Shown: piece after piece, positions 1 through 9,031 of the stretch
How the letters are laid out: each line of letters opens with the position of its first letter
How positions within the stretch are numbered: the stretch's first letter is position 1
Source: Bryobacterales bacterium
GTDB lineage: Bacteria > Acidobacteriota > Terriglobia > Bryobacterales > Bryobacteraceae
NCBI GenBank assembly: GCA_020847045.1
Contig: JADLCT010000058.1
Location: 83,388 to 147,387, forward strand
DNA: 64,000 nt
Direction of reading: 5' to 3'
Notes under the pieces: generated by a model
The model's input: only the letters and a program-made list of their open reading frames with translations
Databases searched by the model: none
What the model was told of the DNA's origin: nothing
Position numbers and translations under genes: made by a program

Positions 1-1885
1 CTGTGTTACTGGCGCGCACGGTCAGCGCTTGCGCCGTCGTGGTGGCGCTGCCGCTTAGCGGTCCGACGAACAGCCAGCCGGTCCCGTTCATCAACGTTGT
101 GCCCACGGTGAAGGGAACGGCGCCCGAGGTGGCCGTCACGGGAATGGACTGGTCGGGGATTGCCCCGCCGCCCGTCGAGTAGGAGAAGCGCAGCGCTTCG
201 CTGGGAATGTCCAGCACGGGGTAGTCGCTGACGAGCAGATTCACTTCCACCGATTGGGCCGGTCCGCCCGCGCCGTTCGGGGTTACCGTGACGGTTCCCG
301 AATAGACGCCGGCCACCAGGGATGACGGATTCACGCTGACCGTAATGTCGGACGGCGTGGAGCCTGCCGCCGAGCCGACGCTTAACCAGGCGCCGCCCGT
401 GCCGACGTTGGTGGAGACCGCGTACGCCACCGCGGCGCCCGTGGAGCTGACGCCGATGGTTTTGGCCGCGGGAACGCCCTGCCCGGTTTGGTACACGAAG
501 TTCACGCGCCGCCGGCTGAGGCGCATCAACGGGCTGGATGCCCCCGATACGCGCAGCGTAACGGGAAGGGTGAGAGGCGTAGCTGCCGCTCCTGGAACAG
601 CCACGCTGACGCTGCCGTTATATTCGCCCGCGGCGAGCGTGCCCGGCTCGGCTGAAACCAGGAAAGCCGCCGGTGTTTGCGATGCGGCGGGCTTCACGGA
701 GAGCCAATCGCCTCCGCTGGCCGTGGTGACCGTGAAGGCAGCCGGCAGGGCCGTGCCGGAGCTGGTCAGCAGCACCACTTCGCCGGCGGGCGCGCCGCCG
801 CCGAGTTGATGGTGGAAGGTGAGCGAGGTGGCCGACATGGTGACCACGGGCTTATCGGTGATCTTGAACGTAACGGGCACCTTCACCGGGCTGTTCGAAG
901 CGCCGGGCGATGTGAGTACGATTTTTGCCGTGTAGTCGCCCAGCGCCAGGCCCTGCGGGTTCGCCGTCACAGAGAGATTGAGTGGAGTCGCGCCGGAGGT
1001 GGGCGCGACGGTCAGCCAGGATGGGCCCGCGCCGCCGCCCTGCGCCTCGGTGGTGACGCTGATGCCCGCCGCGACGCCCGTGCTGCCTACGGTCAAGGCC
1101 ACGGGCATGGGCGCCGGTGCGCCTTGCTGATAGGTGAAGGAGACCGTGGACGGCGCGGCGGTCAGGTTGGTCTCCGGCGCCACAATCAGAGTCACGGGGA
1201 TGTCCAGAGTGGGGTTCCCCGTGCTGGTGGATGTCAGTGTGATCTTGCCCGTGTAGGTGCCGATGGCGAAGGTGTTGTTCACCACGACGCCGGCCGTGAT
1301 GGTGGCCGGCGTGGCCCCGGTGGCCGGAGGCGTGATGGCAAGCCAGCTACCGCCGCTGCTCGTCGCGGGCGTCGCTGTGAAGTTCAGCGACGCGACGCTG
1401 GACGAGCCGAGCGAGATGGTTTGGTTGGGAGGGGACGCGCCATTCAAGGCGTACTGGAACACGAGCGAGGCGGGCGCCGCCGTAAAGAGAGGATTGGCGC
1501 TCACCGTGAAGGTCACCGGGATGATCAACGGCGTGGCCTGGCTGCCCGCCGGCGTAACCGTGATGGTGGCCGTGTAGACGCCAGCCGGGAACGACGAGTT
1601 CGCCAGCACGAACACGGTCATGGTGAAGGGCAGGGAGCTCGATGAGGAGAAGTAGAGCCAGTCGCTCGCGCCAATCGGGGTGGCCTGCTTGGTTACGGTC
1701 ACCGTCTGGCCGGCCGTTCCGGTGACTTGCACGGTTTGAGCCGTCGGATTCACGCTTCCGATCTGGTAGGCGAACGACAGCGCCGCCGGCGCCGCCGTCA
1801 AATTCTGCGCCGATACGGCCTGCGCGCCGGCGAGCAACAGCATGGCCGGTGCGGCGAAATGGAACCACTGCGTACGTGCCTTCAT
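1..1885 (-). CDS. Secreted Ig-like (BACON-like) repeat protein, 3' end beyond the window
   Basis: The frame is open from an ATG at 1885 to the left edge, so at least 628 residues are present and the C-terminus is missing. An N-terminal signal peptide (about residues 1-26, hydrophobic AMLLLAGAQAV then SAQ) suggests export. Five to six tandem beta-sandwich-like repeats of roughly 95 residues follow. Each starts with a pattern like 'LTAAPxxLxFxYQxG' and carries a mid-repeat 'xSWLxVxP' and a late 'aGxYtgxitvt' motif. This is typical of Ig-like or BACON-like modules in secreted Acidobacteria proteins, which are probably adhesive or structural. No catalytic module is visible. An AT-rich putative promoter lies just upstream (1971-1998). 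The function is unknown; export and repeat structure are the supported parts. Confidence 0.8.
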   Translation of the reverse strand, partial: MKARTQWFHFAAPAMLLLAGAQAVSAQNLTAAPAALSFAYQIGSVNPTAQTVQVTGTAGQTVTVTKQATPIGASDWLYFSSSSSLPFTMTVFVLANSSFPAGVYTATITVTPAGSQATPLIIPVTFTVSANPLFTAAPASLVFQYALNGASPPNQTISLGSSSVASLNFTATPATSSGGSWLAITPPATGATPATITAGVVVNNTFAIGTYTGKITLTSTSTGNPTLDIPVTLIVAPETNLTAAPSTVSFTYQQGAPAPMPVALTVGSTGVAAGISVTTEAQGGGAGPSWLTVAPTSGATPLNLSVTANPQGLALGDYTAKIVLTSPGASNSPVKVPVTFKITDKPVVTMSATSLTFHHQLGGGAPAGEVVLLTSSGTALPAAFTVTTASGGDWLSVKPAASQTPAAFLVSAEPGTLAAGEYNGSVSVAVPGAAATPLTLPVTLRVSGASSPLMRLSRRRVNFVYQTGQGVPAAKTIGVSSTGAAVAYAVSTNVGTGGAWLSVGSAAGSTPSDITVSVNPSSLVAGVYSGTVTVTPNGAGGPAQSVEVNLLVSDYPVLDIPSEALRFSYSTGGGAIPDQSIPVTATSGAVPFTVGTTLMNGTGWLFVGPLSGSATTTAQALTVRASNT

Positions 1886-1970
1886 GGTCGGGTCTCCGTT
1901 CTTCTTCCTCGCTAAACCAACGCACTCGATCGGTTACCGCTCAGCGAGCGCCGGACGCGAACGCTCACAC

Positions 1971-1998
1971 ATTATGATTGAAACATATTTTACGCAAA
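1971..1998 (-). promoter_or_regulatory. Putative promoter for the Ig-like repeat gene
   Basis: On the minus strand TTTGCG (1993-1998) and CATAAT (1971-1976) are separated by 16 bases, giving a plausible sigma-70 -35/-10 pair about 85 bases before the ATG at 1885. The block 1969-2010 is conspicuously AT-rich in otherwise GC-rich DNA and contains an imperfect inverted repeat (AAACATATTTT/AAAATGTTT). This rests on matches only. Confidence 0.35.
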
Positions 1999-2010
1999 AT
2001 GTTTGCAAAG

Positions 2011-2047
2011 AAAAAGAGCCCGGAGGTCTCTTTCGAAACCCTCGGGC
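2011..2047 (-). terminator. Rho-independent terminator after the AIM24-like gene
   Basis: Read on the minus strand just after the stop at 2072, GCCCG and AGG pair with CCT and CGGGC across one bulged base (2018-2026 with 2040-2047). The stem is followed by a T-rich tract, seen as AAAAA at 2011-2015 on the plus strand. Stem plus U-tract is the classical intrinsic terminator layout and separates this gene from the repeat protein. Confidence 0.65.
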
Positions 2048-2071
2048 CCGTTCCGGCGCTGCCGGCGCGGC

Positions 2072-2947
2072 CTAATCTTCGCTGCCGAGCAATCCGGTGA
2101 GCGAGCCGAGGCCGGACCGCTCATCGCCGCCCGTGGTGGGCGAAACGAACTGCCGCCGCAGTTTTTCGAGCGTCATCGACTGGATGATCACCTTGCCCGG
2201 GCCGGTGAGCGTGGCCAGAAACAGGCCCTCGCCGCCGAAGATCGCCGTCTTGATGCCGCCCACGAATTGGATGTCGTAGGTCACGGATTCCTCGAACGCC
2301 ACAATGCAGCCGGTGTCCACCTGCAGCATTTCGCCCGGCTTCAACTCAAACTCCAGGTGGTCGCCGCCGGCGTGAATGAAGGCCGTGCCAGGGCCGGTCA
2401 ACTTCTCCAGGATGAACCCCTCGCCGCCGAGAAACCCGGCGCCCAGTTTCTTCGTGAAGGCGATGTTCAACTGCACCGTCGATTGCGCGCACAGGAAGCT
2501 GTCGCGCTGCACCAGAATCGACCGGCCGGTTTCGAGCGTGAACACCTGGATGCGGCCGGGATAGTCGCCCGCGAAGCCCACCTCGCCCGAGCCGTTCGAA
2601 CGGAAATAGGTGAGAAACAGCGACTCGCCCATGACCTTCCGCTTCAACGCGCCCCATATTTTTTCGCCGATGGAATTGCCGCTCATCCGCGTTTCCCAGG
2701 AGACGCTCGGCGTTTTGTACACCATCTTGCCCGCCTCGGCGTAGAGCTCCTGGCCGGGCTTCAGCTTCAGCCGCGCCACCTGCAGGTTGTCGCCGAACAC
2801 CTCGTAGTCCAGCGGTTCGTCCGACGTGTAGCCCTGCGCCATGCCCGCGCCCTGTCCGGCCTGCGCTCCCGCGTTGGGACGTCCGCATGCCGGACAAAAT
2901 CGCGCGATGTCGTTGATCTGGGCGCCGCAGCCCGTGCAGAATGGCAT
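2072..2947 (-). CDS. Zinc-ribbon plus AIM24/TIGR00266-type protein
   Basis: A 291-residue protein. The first ~25 residues form a zinc ribbon (CTGC near residue 4 and CPAC near residue 19), followed by a flexible Gly/Ala/Gln linker and then an AIM24-type beta-rich domain from about residue 45 to 270. That domain has the repeated 'GEGF/GEGLF..LTGPG' motifs typical of TIGR00266. The bacterial family is of unknown biochemical role; Bacillus YcgI-type members are examples. The ATG at 2947 is preceded by AGGAAG at a good distance. The frame stays open further upstream, but the zinc ribbon begins at this ATG. The gene is monocistronic, with an intrinsic terminator behind it. Confidence 0.85.
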   Translation of the reverse strand: MPFCTGCGAQINDIARFCPACGRPNAGAQAGQGAGMAQGYTSDEPLDYEVFGDNLQVARLKLKPGQELYAEAGKMVYKTPSVSWETRMSGNSIGEKIWGALKRKVMGESLFLTYFRSNGSGEVGFAGDYPGRIQVFTLETGRSILVQRDSFLCAQSTVQLNIAFTKKLGAGFLGGEGFILEKLTGPGTAFIHAGGDHLEFELKPGEMLQVDTGCIVAFEESVTYDIQFVGGIKTAIFGGEGLFLATLTGPGKVIIQSMTLEKLRRQFVSPTTGGDERSGLGSLTGLLGSED

Positions 2948-2997
2948 AACCGTTCTTCCTCCAAGCCCGTATCTTACAATGAGGGTGTAGTCCTCGA

Positions 2998-5955
2998 ATG
3001 AATCACCACTCCCCGGTTGATACGCGGCCTGCCCGCCTTTTGTTCCCTCTGCTGGGTCTGATTTTCGCCGCCTCGCCGGCCATGCAGGCGCGCCAGGATT
3101 GGCTCTCCTGCGGCACGCACGCGCTGACCACGCGGGAGGCCATCGCGCTGCACCGTTCAAGCGTGGGCCGGGGAAAGCAGGCCACCCTTCGATCACTGGC
3201 CGCGGGCGGCGCCTCCGTGGCCCGTGACATCGGCAACATCGCGATTCTTGAGGATACGGGCGGCGTGGTGGCGCGCCGCAATCCTTTCAACCTCGGCGCG
3301 GGCACACTTCGCTTTCTGCCGCAGGCCTCCGGCTACAAGTACGAACTGGCCGGGTCCTCTTATGACGCCGGCCAGGCCACCGCCGGCAGCCTGCTCACCG
3401 GATTCGACGATGACGACAGCCGCCTCGCCGTGCTGCCGTTCGACTTCCCCTTCTTCGGCCAAACCTACCGTTCGGTTTCCGTCAACTCCGACGGCAACCT
3501 CACCTTCACCGCGCCCGACGTTTCCACATCGGACCGTTCGCTGGGCCGGTTCAACGCCGGTGTTCCGCGCATCGCGCCGCTGTTCCGTGATCTGGACCCC
3601 TCGATCACGGGAGCGGCGGTCCGAGTGCTGGCGACGGCCAACGTGCTGGTTGTCTCCTGGGTCAACGTGCCGGAATACGCCGCCAGCGGCAACGGTCCGC
3701 GACAGACCTTTCAGGTGCGTCTGTTTCCCGATGGCCGGATTGAAGCCGCGTACTCCTCGATCACCACGGCCGAGGCGGTTACCGGTATTACGCCGGGCAA
3801 TCTTCCGGCCGAAAGCGCCATCGTGACCTTCACGGCGGCCAGCGCCCAAACCTACAACGGCACGCTTGCCGAACGTTTTTCCGGCGCCGAGCGCGTCGAC
3901 GAGGTGTTTGCGGCGCAGAAATTCTACGAGACGCACGACGACGCCTACGACTACCTGGTGATTTTCAACAACCTCGGCATCGCGGTGCCAGACGCCATCG
4001 CCTATCTGATCACCACGCGCAGCAACACGCGCGAGGGCTACGGCGACATACCCGTCGACGCGGGCGCGCTGTTCGGCTCGCCGCGCCGCCTGCAGGGCGT
4101 GATGCAGATGGGGCCGCTGAATCAGTACCCGCGCGACCCCAACGCCATCGTCCCCGGCCGGTCCATCAGCCGCGACACGCCCACCACCGTGCTGGCGCAC
4201 GAGGCCGGCCATCTGTTTCTCGCCTTTGTCAGCGCGCGTAACCCTGGTGATCCGTCGGCCGAACCGATGCTCGGCCGCTCGCTGGCCCACTGGAGCTTTC
4301 TGTTCAATTCGGAGGCGTCGCTGCTGGAAGGCAACCGGATCCGCGACAACGGCGACGGGGCCAATCCACGGTTCACCACGACGGGAACCGTGGAGGCGTA
4401 CTCGCCGCTGGACCAATATTTAATGGGCTTTCGCGCGGCCGGCGAGGTTCCGCCTTCGTTCTATGTCAGCGACTCGATCATCACCAACTCGAGCCGCACG
4501 CCGCAAACGGGCGTGAGCTTTAACGGTGTGCGCCACGACGTCACCGTGCAGGACATCGTGGACCGTTACGGTCCGCGCCGCCCGGACCCCACCATGTCGC
4601 AGCGGCGGTTCCGGTTTGGCTTCGTCCTGATCACGGCCGCGGGCCAGGAGCCGCCGGCGGCTGATCTCGACAAGTTGGAAGCGTTCCGGCAGTCCTTCGA
4701 AAGCTTCTACCGCACGGCCACGTCGAACCGTGCCGAGGCCGAGGCGTCGCTGCGGCGCGCCGTGCAATTGTCGCTGTGGCCGGCCTCCGGCGCCGTGGCG
4801 GGCTCGACGGCGCGGGCTTCCCTCACGCTGGACGAACCGGCGGCGCAGGCCCTCACGTTTCAACTGCGCGCGGTGAACGGGCTGGTTGCGCTTCCCTCCA
4901 CCCTCACCATCCCGGCCGGTTCAGCCACTGTCAATTTCGAATGGAAAGCAGACGCGCCGGGCGTGGATGAGATCATCGCTACGCCTTCCGACCCGGCCTA
5001 CGCCACCGAATCGGCCAGGCTCCAGGTGGCCGCGGCGGCCTCCGTACTGGGGCTGCGCGTGCTTTCGGGAGACAAGCAGCGGGCCACGGGAGCGGCCGCG
5101 CTGCCCGCGCCGGTGGTCGTGCAGGTGGCCGACTCGAACCTTGTGCCCTATGCGGGCTACCGCGTAAATGCCGCGCCCTTTTCCGGCGGCAGCGTGTCGC
5201 CGGCCAGCGCGGTGAGCGACGCCTCCGGCCTGGCGCGTTTCCAGTGGACGCCCGGTCCGGGGCCGGTCTATCAGCTCAATTTCGGCATGGATGGCACGCC
5301 GGCCACGGCCGCGGCCACGGCGCTGGCGCGCCCGTTTATCGCCTCCGGAGGCGTGGTCAATGCAGCCTCCTTCGAGCCGGGCATTGTCAGTGGAGGCATT
5401 GGAACGATCTTCGGAGCATCGCTCGCGGCCGGCGAGACCGCCTCGGGGACGCCGCCCTTTTCCGACTCGCTGGCGGGCGTACAGGTCCGGATCAACGGTC
5501 TGCCCGCCTCGCTCCTTTATGTGACCGACCGCCAGGTGAACTTCGTCGCTCCCGCCGGGCTTACGCCGGGCGTGGCCACCGTTACGGTGACGGCCGGCAC
5601 TCCCGCCGAGGTGTCGAATTCTGTCGAAGCGCCCATACTGGCCCGCCAGCCGGGCATCTTCGTGCAGGGCTCGCGAGCGGCCGCCATACGGCGCGGCGAG
5701 TATCTGGAGATCTACTGCACGGGCTTAGGCGCGACACAGCCCAGCATGGCCAACATTTTTCTGGAAGAGACCGCCGTCCGGCCGCGCGTCAGCATTGGTG
5801 GCCGCGAGGCGGAGGTGTTGTTCAGCGGGCTCGCGCCGGGCTTCACGGGACTCTATCAAGTGAACGTCCGCATTCCGGAAGCCACGGCCGGACTTCAGCC
5901 GGTGCGTCTGTTTCAGGACCAGGCCGCGAGCAACACCGCCCAGTTCGAGTTCTGA
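2998..5955 (+). CDS. Large secreted protein with HEAGH metallopeptidase motif and TIGR03437-type C-terminus
   Basis: A 985-residue exported protein. It has a signal peptide (about residues 13-32) and a NIDO-like region near residues 130-260 ('LPFDFPFFG', 'VNSDGNLTF'). A zinc-peptidase motif HEAGH lies at residues 401-405, with an 'S...YSPLDQYLMGF' segment shortly after, as in large secreted metallopeptidases. Ig-like modules occupy about residues 590-770. The C-terminal ~200 residues ('GVVNAASFEPGIVSGGIGT', 'VTDRQVNFVAP') match the TIGR03437 domain that is abundant in Solibacter-type genomes. The likely role is an extracellular or cell-surface peptidase or adhesin. The third zinc ligand was not identified, so peptidase activity is inferred from HEAGH. 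The gene is divergent from the AIM24-like gene. Confidence 0.8.
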   Translation: MNHHSPVDTRPARLLFPLLGLIFAASPAMQARQDWLSCGTHALTTREAIALHRSSVGRGKQATLRSLAAGGASVARDIGNIAILEDTGGVVARRNPFNLGAGTLRFLPQASGYKYELAGSSYDAGQATAGSLLTGFDDDDSRLAVLPFDFPFFGQTYRSVSVNSDGNLTFTAPDVSTSDRSLGRFNAGVPRIAPLFRDLDPSITGAAVRVLATANVLVVSWVNVPEYAASGNGPRQTFQVRLFPDGRIEAAYSSITTAEAVTGITPGNLPAESAIVTFTAASAQTYNGTLAERFSGAERVDEVFAAQKFYETHDDAYDYLVIFNNLGIAVPDAIAYLITTRSNTREGYGDIPVDAGALFGSPRRLQGVMQMGPLNQYPRDPNAIVPGRSISRDTPTTVLAHEAGHLFLAFVSARNPGDPSAEPMLGRSLAHWSFLFNSEASLLEGNRIRDNGDGANPRFTTTGTVEAYSPLDQYLMGFRAAGEVPPSFYVSDSIITNSSRTPQTGVSFNGVRHDVTVQDIVDRYGPRRPDPTMSQRRFRFGFVLITAAGQEPPAADLDKLEAFRQSFESFYRTATSNRAEAEASLRRAVQLSLWPASGAVAGSTARASLTLDEPAAQALTFQLRAVNGLVALPSTLTIPAGSATVNFEWKADAPGVDEIIATPSDPAYATESARLQVAAAASVLGLRVLSGDKQRATGAAALPAPVVVQVADSNLVPYAGYRVNAAPFSGGSVSPASAVSDASGLARFQWTPGPGPVYQLNFGMDGTPATAAATALARPFIASGGVVNAASFEPGIVSGGIGTIFGASLAAGETASGTPPFSDSLAGVQVRINGLPASLLYVTDRQVNFVAPAGLTPGVATVTVTAGTPAEVSNSVEAPILARQPGIFVQGSRAAAIRRGEYLEIYCTGLGATQPSMANIFLEETAVRPRVSIGGREAEVLFSGLAPGFTGLYQVNVRIPEATAGLQPVRLFQDQAASNTAQFEF

Positions 5956-5963
5956 TGCGCCGG

Positions 5964-7382
5964 TTAGCTGCGCACGTCCCACCACGGGTGCGGCGGCTCG
6001 CTCTGCGGTCTCGGTTCGGTGCGCGAGGCGTTCATCTCAGTTTCCATGCGCGAGGCCACGTCCGGCTTTTTTAAGGCGAGGTTGGTGGTTTCGCCGCGGT
6101 CCGCCGCCAGGTCGTATAGCTCCACCTGCGCGCCGGCCTTTGGGCGCACCAGCTTCATGGTTCCGCGCCGCAGCGCCGCCATGGGCTTCTCCTTCAGAAA
6201 GCTCTTGGTCTTCTGGTCATAGCGCGGCAGCTCCCAGTAGAGTGATTCGTGCGGTTTTTGCCTCTTTCCGGTGAGCGTGGGCAGCACGGAGAAGCCATCC
6301 AGGCCCTTGGGCGCGGCTGTTTGCGCCACCTCGGCGGCGGTGGGCAGGAAGTCGGGGAAGTACCAGACAAAGCCGCTTGTCTTGCCCGCCGCGATGCGCC
6401 CCGGCCAGCGGGCGATCATCGGCACGCGGATGCCACCTTCGTACATGGTTGTTTTTTGTCCTCGCAGGCCGGCGGTGTTGTGGAAGTAGTCGTGTTGGAA
6501 ACGGCCCATGATGCCACCGTTGTCGGAGGTGAAAAACAGCAGTGTGTCCTCCTCCAGGTTCAGCTCCCGCAGCAGCGCGGCCACTGTGCCCACATAGCGG
6601 TCCACGCGCGACACCATGCCGGCGTAGGCGGGTCCCACCTCGTTCTGTGCTTTCAGCCTGTCGTTCTTGGTGGAGTAGGGCTCGCCGTTGGGCACCTTGC
6701 CGCGGTAAGGGGCCATGGAATCCTCCGGGACATGCGGTTCGAAGTGGGGCAGCGTCCAGGAGAGATAGAGGTAGAACGGATTGGCCTTGTTGCGGCGGAT
6801 GAAGTCCAGCGCCCGTTCATTCATCACGTCGTTGGCATAGGTTTGCCGTCCCGGCTTGTCGTTGCCTTTCAGCGGGAGTTCCTTGTCGTTGCTGTAGAGG
6901 TAACGCGGATATTGAAAGTGTGCGTGCGCCTGGTGCAGGAAGCCGGTGAACTCATCGAAACCGTGCTTCCACGGGACGCCGGTGGTGCCGATGTCGCCGA
7001 GGCCCCACTTGCCGCAGAGCGCGGTGTTGTAGCCCGCATCCTTGAAGAGGTTGGCCACCGTGCGCTCTTCGGGCAGCAGAGGCGCGCCGCCCACGTTGCA
7101 ACGGATCGGCGTGTGTCCCGTGTTCAGACCCGTCATCAGGCAACTGCGCGACGGCGCGCACACCGTGCAGCCGGCGTAGGCGCCGGTGAAACGCAGGCCC
7201 TGCGCCGCCAGCTTATCGATGTTCGGCGTTTGGATCGTCTTCTGGCCGTAGCAGCCGAGGTCGCCATAGCCGAGGTCGTCGGCCATCATCCAGATGACGT
7301 TCGGTTTGCGCCTGGCGGCCGGCAACGGCAGCGCCGCGGCGGCCGCGGCGGACAGAAGAGCACGGCGGGTGAGAGAACTCAT
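5964..7382 (-). CDS. Arylsulfatase-family sulfatase with Tat-like signal
   Basis: A 472-residue type I sulfatase. The active-site motif C-A-P-S-R starts at Cys75, which would be oxidised to formylglycine. The metal-binding start 'NVIWMMADDLGYGDLG' (residues ~28-43) is canonical, and 'LFFTSDNGG' provides the C-terminal metal ligands. The N-terminus has a twin-arginine-like start (LTRRALLSAA), so the enzyme is probably exported and acts on sulfated polysaccharides. The start at 7382 is chosen because the signal begins there; the same frame remains open far upstream but antisense to the aldolase gene. The exact sulfated substrate cannot be read from sequence. Confidence 0.9.
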   Translation of the reverse strand: MSSLTRRALLSAAAAAALPLPAARRKPNVIWMMADDLGYGDLGCYGQKTIQTPNIDKLAAQGLRFTGAYAGCTVCAPSRSCLMTGLNTGHTPIRCNVGGAPLLPEERTVANLFKDAGYNTALCGKWGLGDIGTTGVPWKHGFDEFTGFLHQAHAHFQYPRYLYSNDKELPLKGNDKPGRQTYANDVMNERALDFIRRNKANPFYLYLSWTLPHFEPHVPEDSMAPYRGKVPNGEPYSTKNDRLKAQNEVGPAYAGMVSRVDRYVGTVAALLRELNLEEDTLLFFTSDNGGIMGRFQHDYFHNTAGLRGQKTTMYEGGIRVPMIARWPGRIAAGKTSGFVWYFPDFLPTAAEVAQTAAPKGLDGFSVLPTLTGKRQKPHESLYWELPRYDQKTKSFLKEKPMAALRRGTMKLVRPKAGAQVELYDLAADRGETTNLALKKPDVASRMETEMNASRTEPRPQSEPPHPWWDVRS

Positions 7383-7472
7383 GCGGGCAGTATACAGCCG
7401 GCGGGGGGCGCCCACACATCCGGCGTCCGGGCGCTTTATAATTCCTGACAACCTAAAGGAGCCCATCCGGCT

Positions 7473-8324
7473 ATGAACAGAACACTCGTGGGAATGGCGG
7501 CACTCGCGTTGGCCTGCCCGAACCTCTTCGCTCAAGCTCCCCCGGCAAGGGTGCTCAACACCGTGAAGCAGAAGCTCGCCCAGGGCAAACAGGTGGTGGG
7601 AGGCACGGTTTCCGTGCCCGACCCGGACACCTACTGCGCCATGGCCAACTCCGGCTTCGATTTTCTCTGGATCGAGATGCAGCACAGTCCGCTCACCTAT
7701 CAGGATGTGGCGCACATGATCATGGCCTGCAAAGGAGCGCCTGGCATACCGTTCGTGCGCGTGCCCGACGCCACCGAAGGCGACGTGCAGAAAGCCACCG
7801 ACATGGGCGCGCTGGGCATCATCATTCCGATGGTGGAAAACATCGAGAAGGTGAGGAATGCCGTTAAGTTCGCCAACTATCCGCCGAAGGGCAAGCGCAG
7901 CCAGGGAGGCGGCTACTACGGCGCTCTGTATGGCCGGGACTACCGCGGCATTGCCAACGACAACATGATGATTGTCGCCATGATCGAGTCGCCGGCCGGC
8001 GTTGAACTCGCCGAACAGATCGCCGCGATTCCCGAAGTGGACGTTGTGTTTGTGGCTTCCACCGACCTTGGCAGCTTCTCCGGGTTGAAACAGGGCGATC
8101 CGCGCTATGAGGCGCTGGTGGACCGGATCAAGGCGGCCGTGCTTAAGCATGGCAAGGTGCTTGCCGGACCGCTCGCCTGGAAAGGGACGCGGGAGGGCTA
8201 TCGCTTCTTTCAAGGGCCGGGCGAAACGACGCTGATTCGCAGCGGCGCCAGTCTGGCGCTGAATGGGGCCGTGGCGTCCGGTGAGAAGCGGGGCGTGGCG
8301 CCCACGGAGGGCTCGGAAAAATAG
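7473..8324 (+). CDS. HpcH/HpaI-family aldolase with Sec signal peptide
   Basis: A 283-residue protein. A clear Sec signal (residues 1-21, ending FAQA) precedes an HpcH/HpaI class II aldolase barrel: 'FDFLWIEMQHSP', 'VRVPDATEGDVQKATDMGA', 'GIIIPMVENIEKV' and 'MIESPAGVELAEQIA'. Family members cleave or form 2-keto-3-deoxy acids such as rhamnonate- or hydroxyheptanedioate-type substrates. The signal peptide is unusual because the family is normally cytoplasmic. The start is well supported: AAGGAG lies about 12 bases before the ATG. It is divergent from the sulfatase, so the two may respond to the same sugar. The substrate is unknown. Confidence 0.85.
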   Translation: MNRTLVGMAALALACPNLFAQAPPARVLNTVKQKLAQGKQVVGGTVSVPDPDTYCAMANSGFDFLWIEMQHSPLTYQDVAHMIMACKGAPGIPFVRVPDATEGDVQKATDMGALGIIIPMVENIEKVRNAVKFANYPPKGKRSQGGGYYGALYGRDYRGIANDNMMIVAMIESPAGVELAEQIAAIPEVDVVFVASTDLGSFSGLKQGDPRYEALVDRIKAAVLKHGKVLAGPLAWKGTREGYRFFQGPGETTLIRSGASLALNGAVASGEKRGVAPTEGSEK

Positions 8325-8343
8325 CGGGCGGATCGCGGCGGAT

Positions 8344-9003
8344 TTACGCGCCATCGAGCCGGTGGTGGTGGAACTCCACGTCGCCAGATTTTTCCAGCAG
8401 CCCGTGACGGGGACCCAAACGCACCTCGGCCCGTCCGTCGCGAAAAGGGCCCGCCTCCTGGAACCGGGGTTGAATGACGAATAACCCAGCGGTGTCGATG
8501 TAGCCCCAGCGCCCGTACCATTTGACGGCGGCCAGGCCCTCGTGAAAGTCGCCGCATTCCTCGTACAGGGGGGTGACGCGGAAGCCGCCGGCCTTGTCGA
8601 TGAAACCCCACTTCTCCACCATCACCACGGCGGCCAAGCTTTCGCGGAATGGCCGGACTTGGGAGAAGAGCGGGTGGATCACCGTGCGCCCTCGGGCGTC
8701 GACGTAGCCCCAAGAGCCGCCGAAGTCCATGGGGATCAGATCGGGTTCGGTGGCGGCCGGCGCGATCAGGCCAGCCAGCTTCTCGTAGGCCGCCGTGATC
8801 TCCTTCAGCTTCTGTTCGGCGCGTTTGCGCAGACGCTGGGATTCCTGCTGGTGACGGTCGGGGTGCCACACCTTCACCAGGTCGAGATAAGCTTCGCGCA
8901 CCTGGCCGGGGCTGGCGCCCGGTTCCAGTTCCAGCGCCTCGAAGGCGCGCTTCTGCTCCTCGGTCACTTCACCATCATGCCGCAACCAGGATGAGGCTGA
9001 CAC
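8344..9003 (-). CDS. J-domain protein with WG repeats
   Basis: A 219-residue protein with a GTG start at 9003. Residues ~15-78 form a DnaJ J domain with the invariant HPD (47-49), which would stimulate an Hsp70 ATPase. From about residue 95 there are three WG/KWG beta repeats ('SWGYVDARGRTVIHPLF', 'KWGFIDKAGGF', 'RWGYIDTAGLFVIQPRF'), a putative protein-interaction scaffold. No zinc-finger or substrate-binding DnaJ domains are present, so this is a type III co-chaperone. It lies 28 bases downstream of the Met/Gly-rich gene in the same direction and probably shares its transcript. The start is uncertain; a GTG at the VTEEQ position is an alternative. Confidence 0.75.
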   Translation of the reverse strand: MSASSWLRHDGEVTEEQKRAFEALELEPGASPGQVREAYLDLVKVWHPDRHQQESQRLRKRAEQKLKEITAAYEKLAGLIAPAATEPDLIPMDFGGSWGYVDARGRTVIHPLFSQVRPFRESLAAVVMVEKWGFIDKAGGFRVTPLYEECGDFHEGLAAVKWYGRWGYIDTAGLFVIQPRFQEAGPFRDGRAEVRLGPRHGLLEKSGDVEFHHHRLDGA

Positions 9004-9031
9004 GGCGCCCGGTTCCGGAGCGAAGTTTCAT

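Noticed and set aside
677..1645. Long open frame on the plus strand (322 codons, Arg/Gly-rich)
   Set aside because: It is antisense to the Ig-like repeat protein, has shadow-type composition and overlaps the clearly coding minus strand for its whole length.
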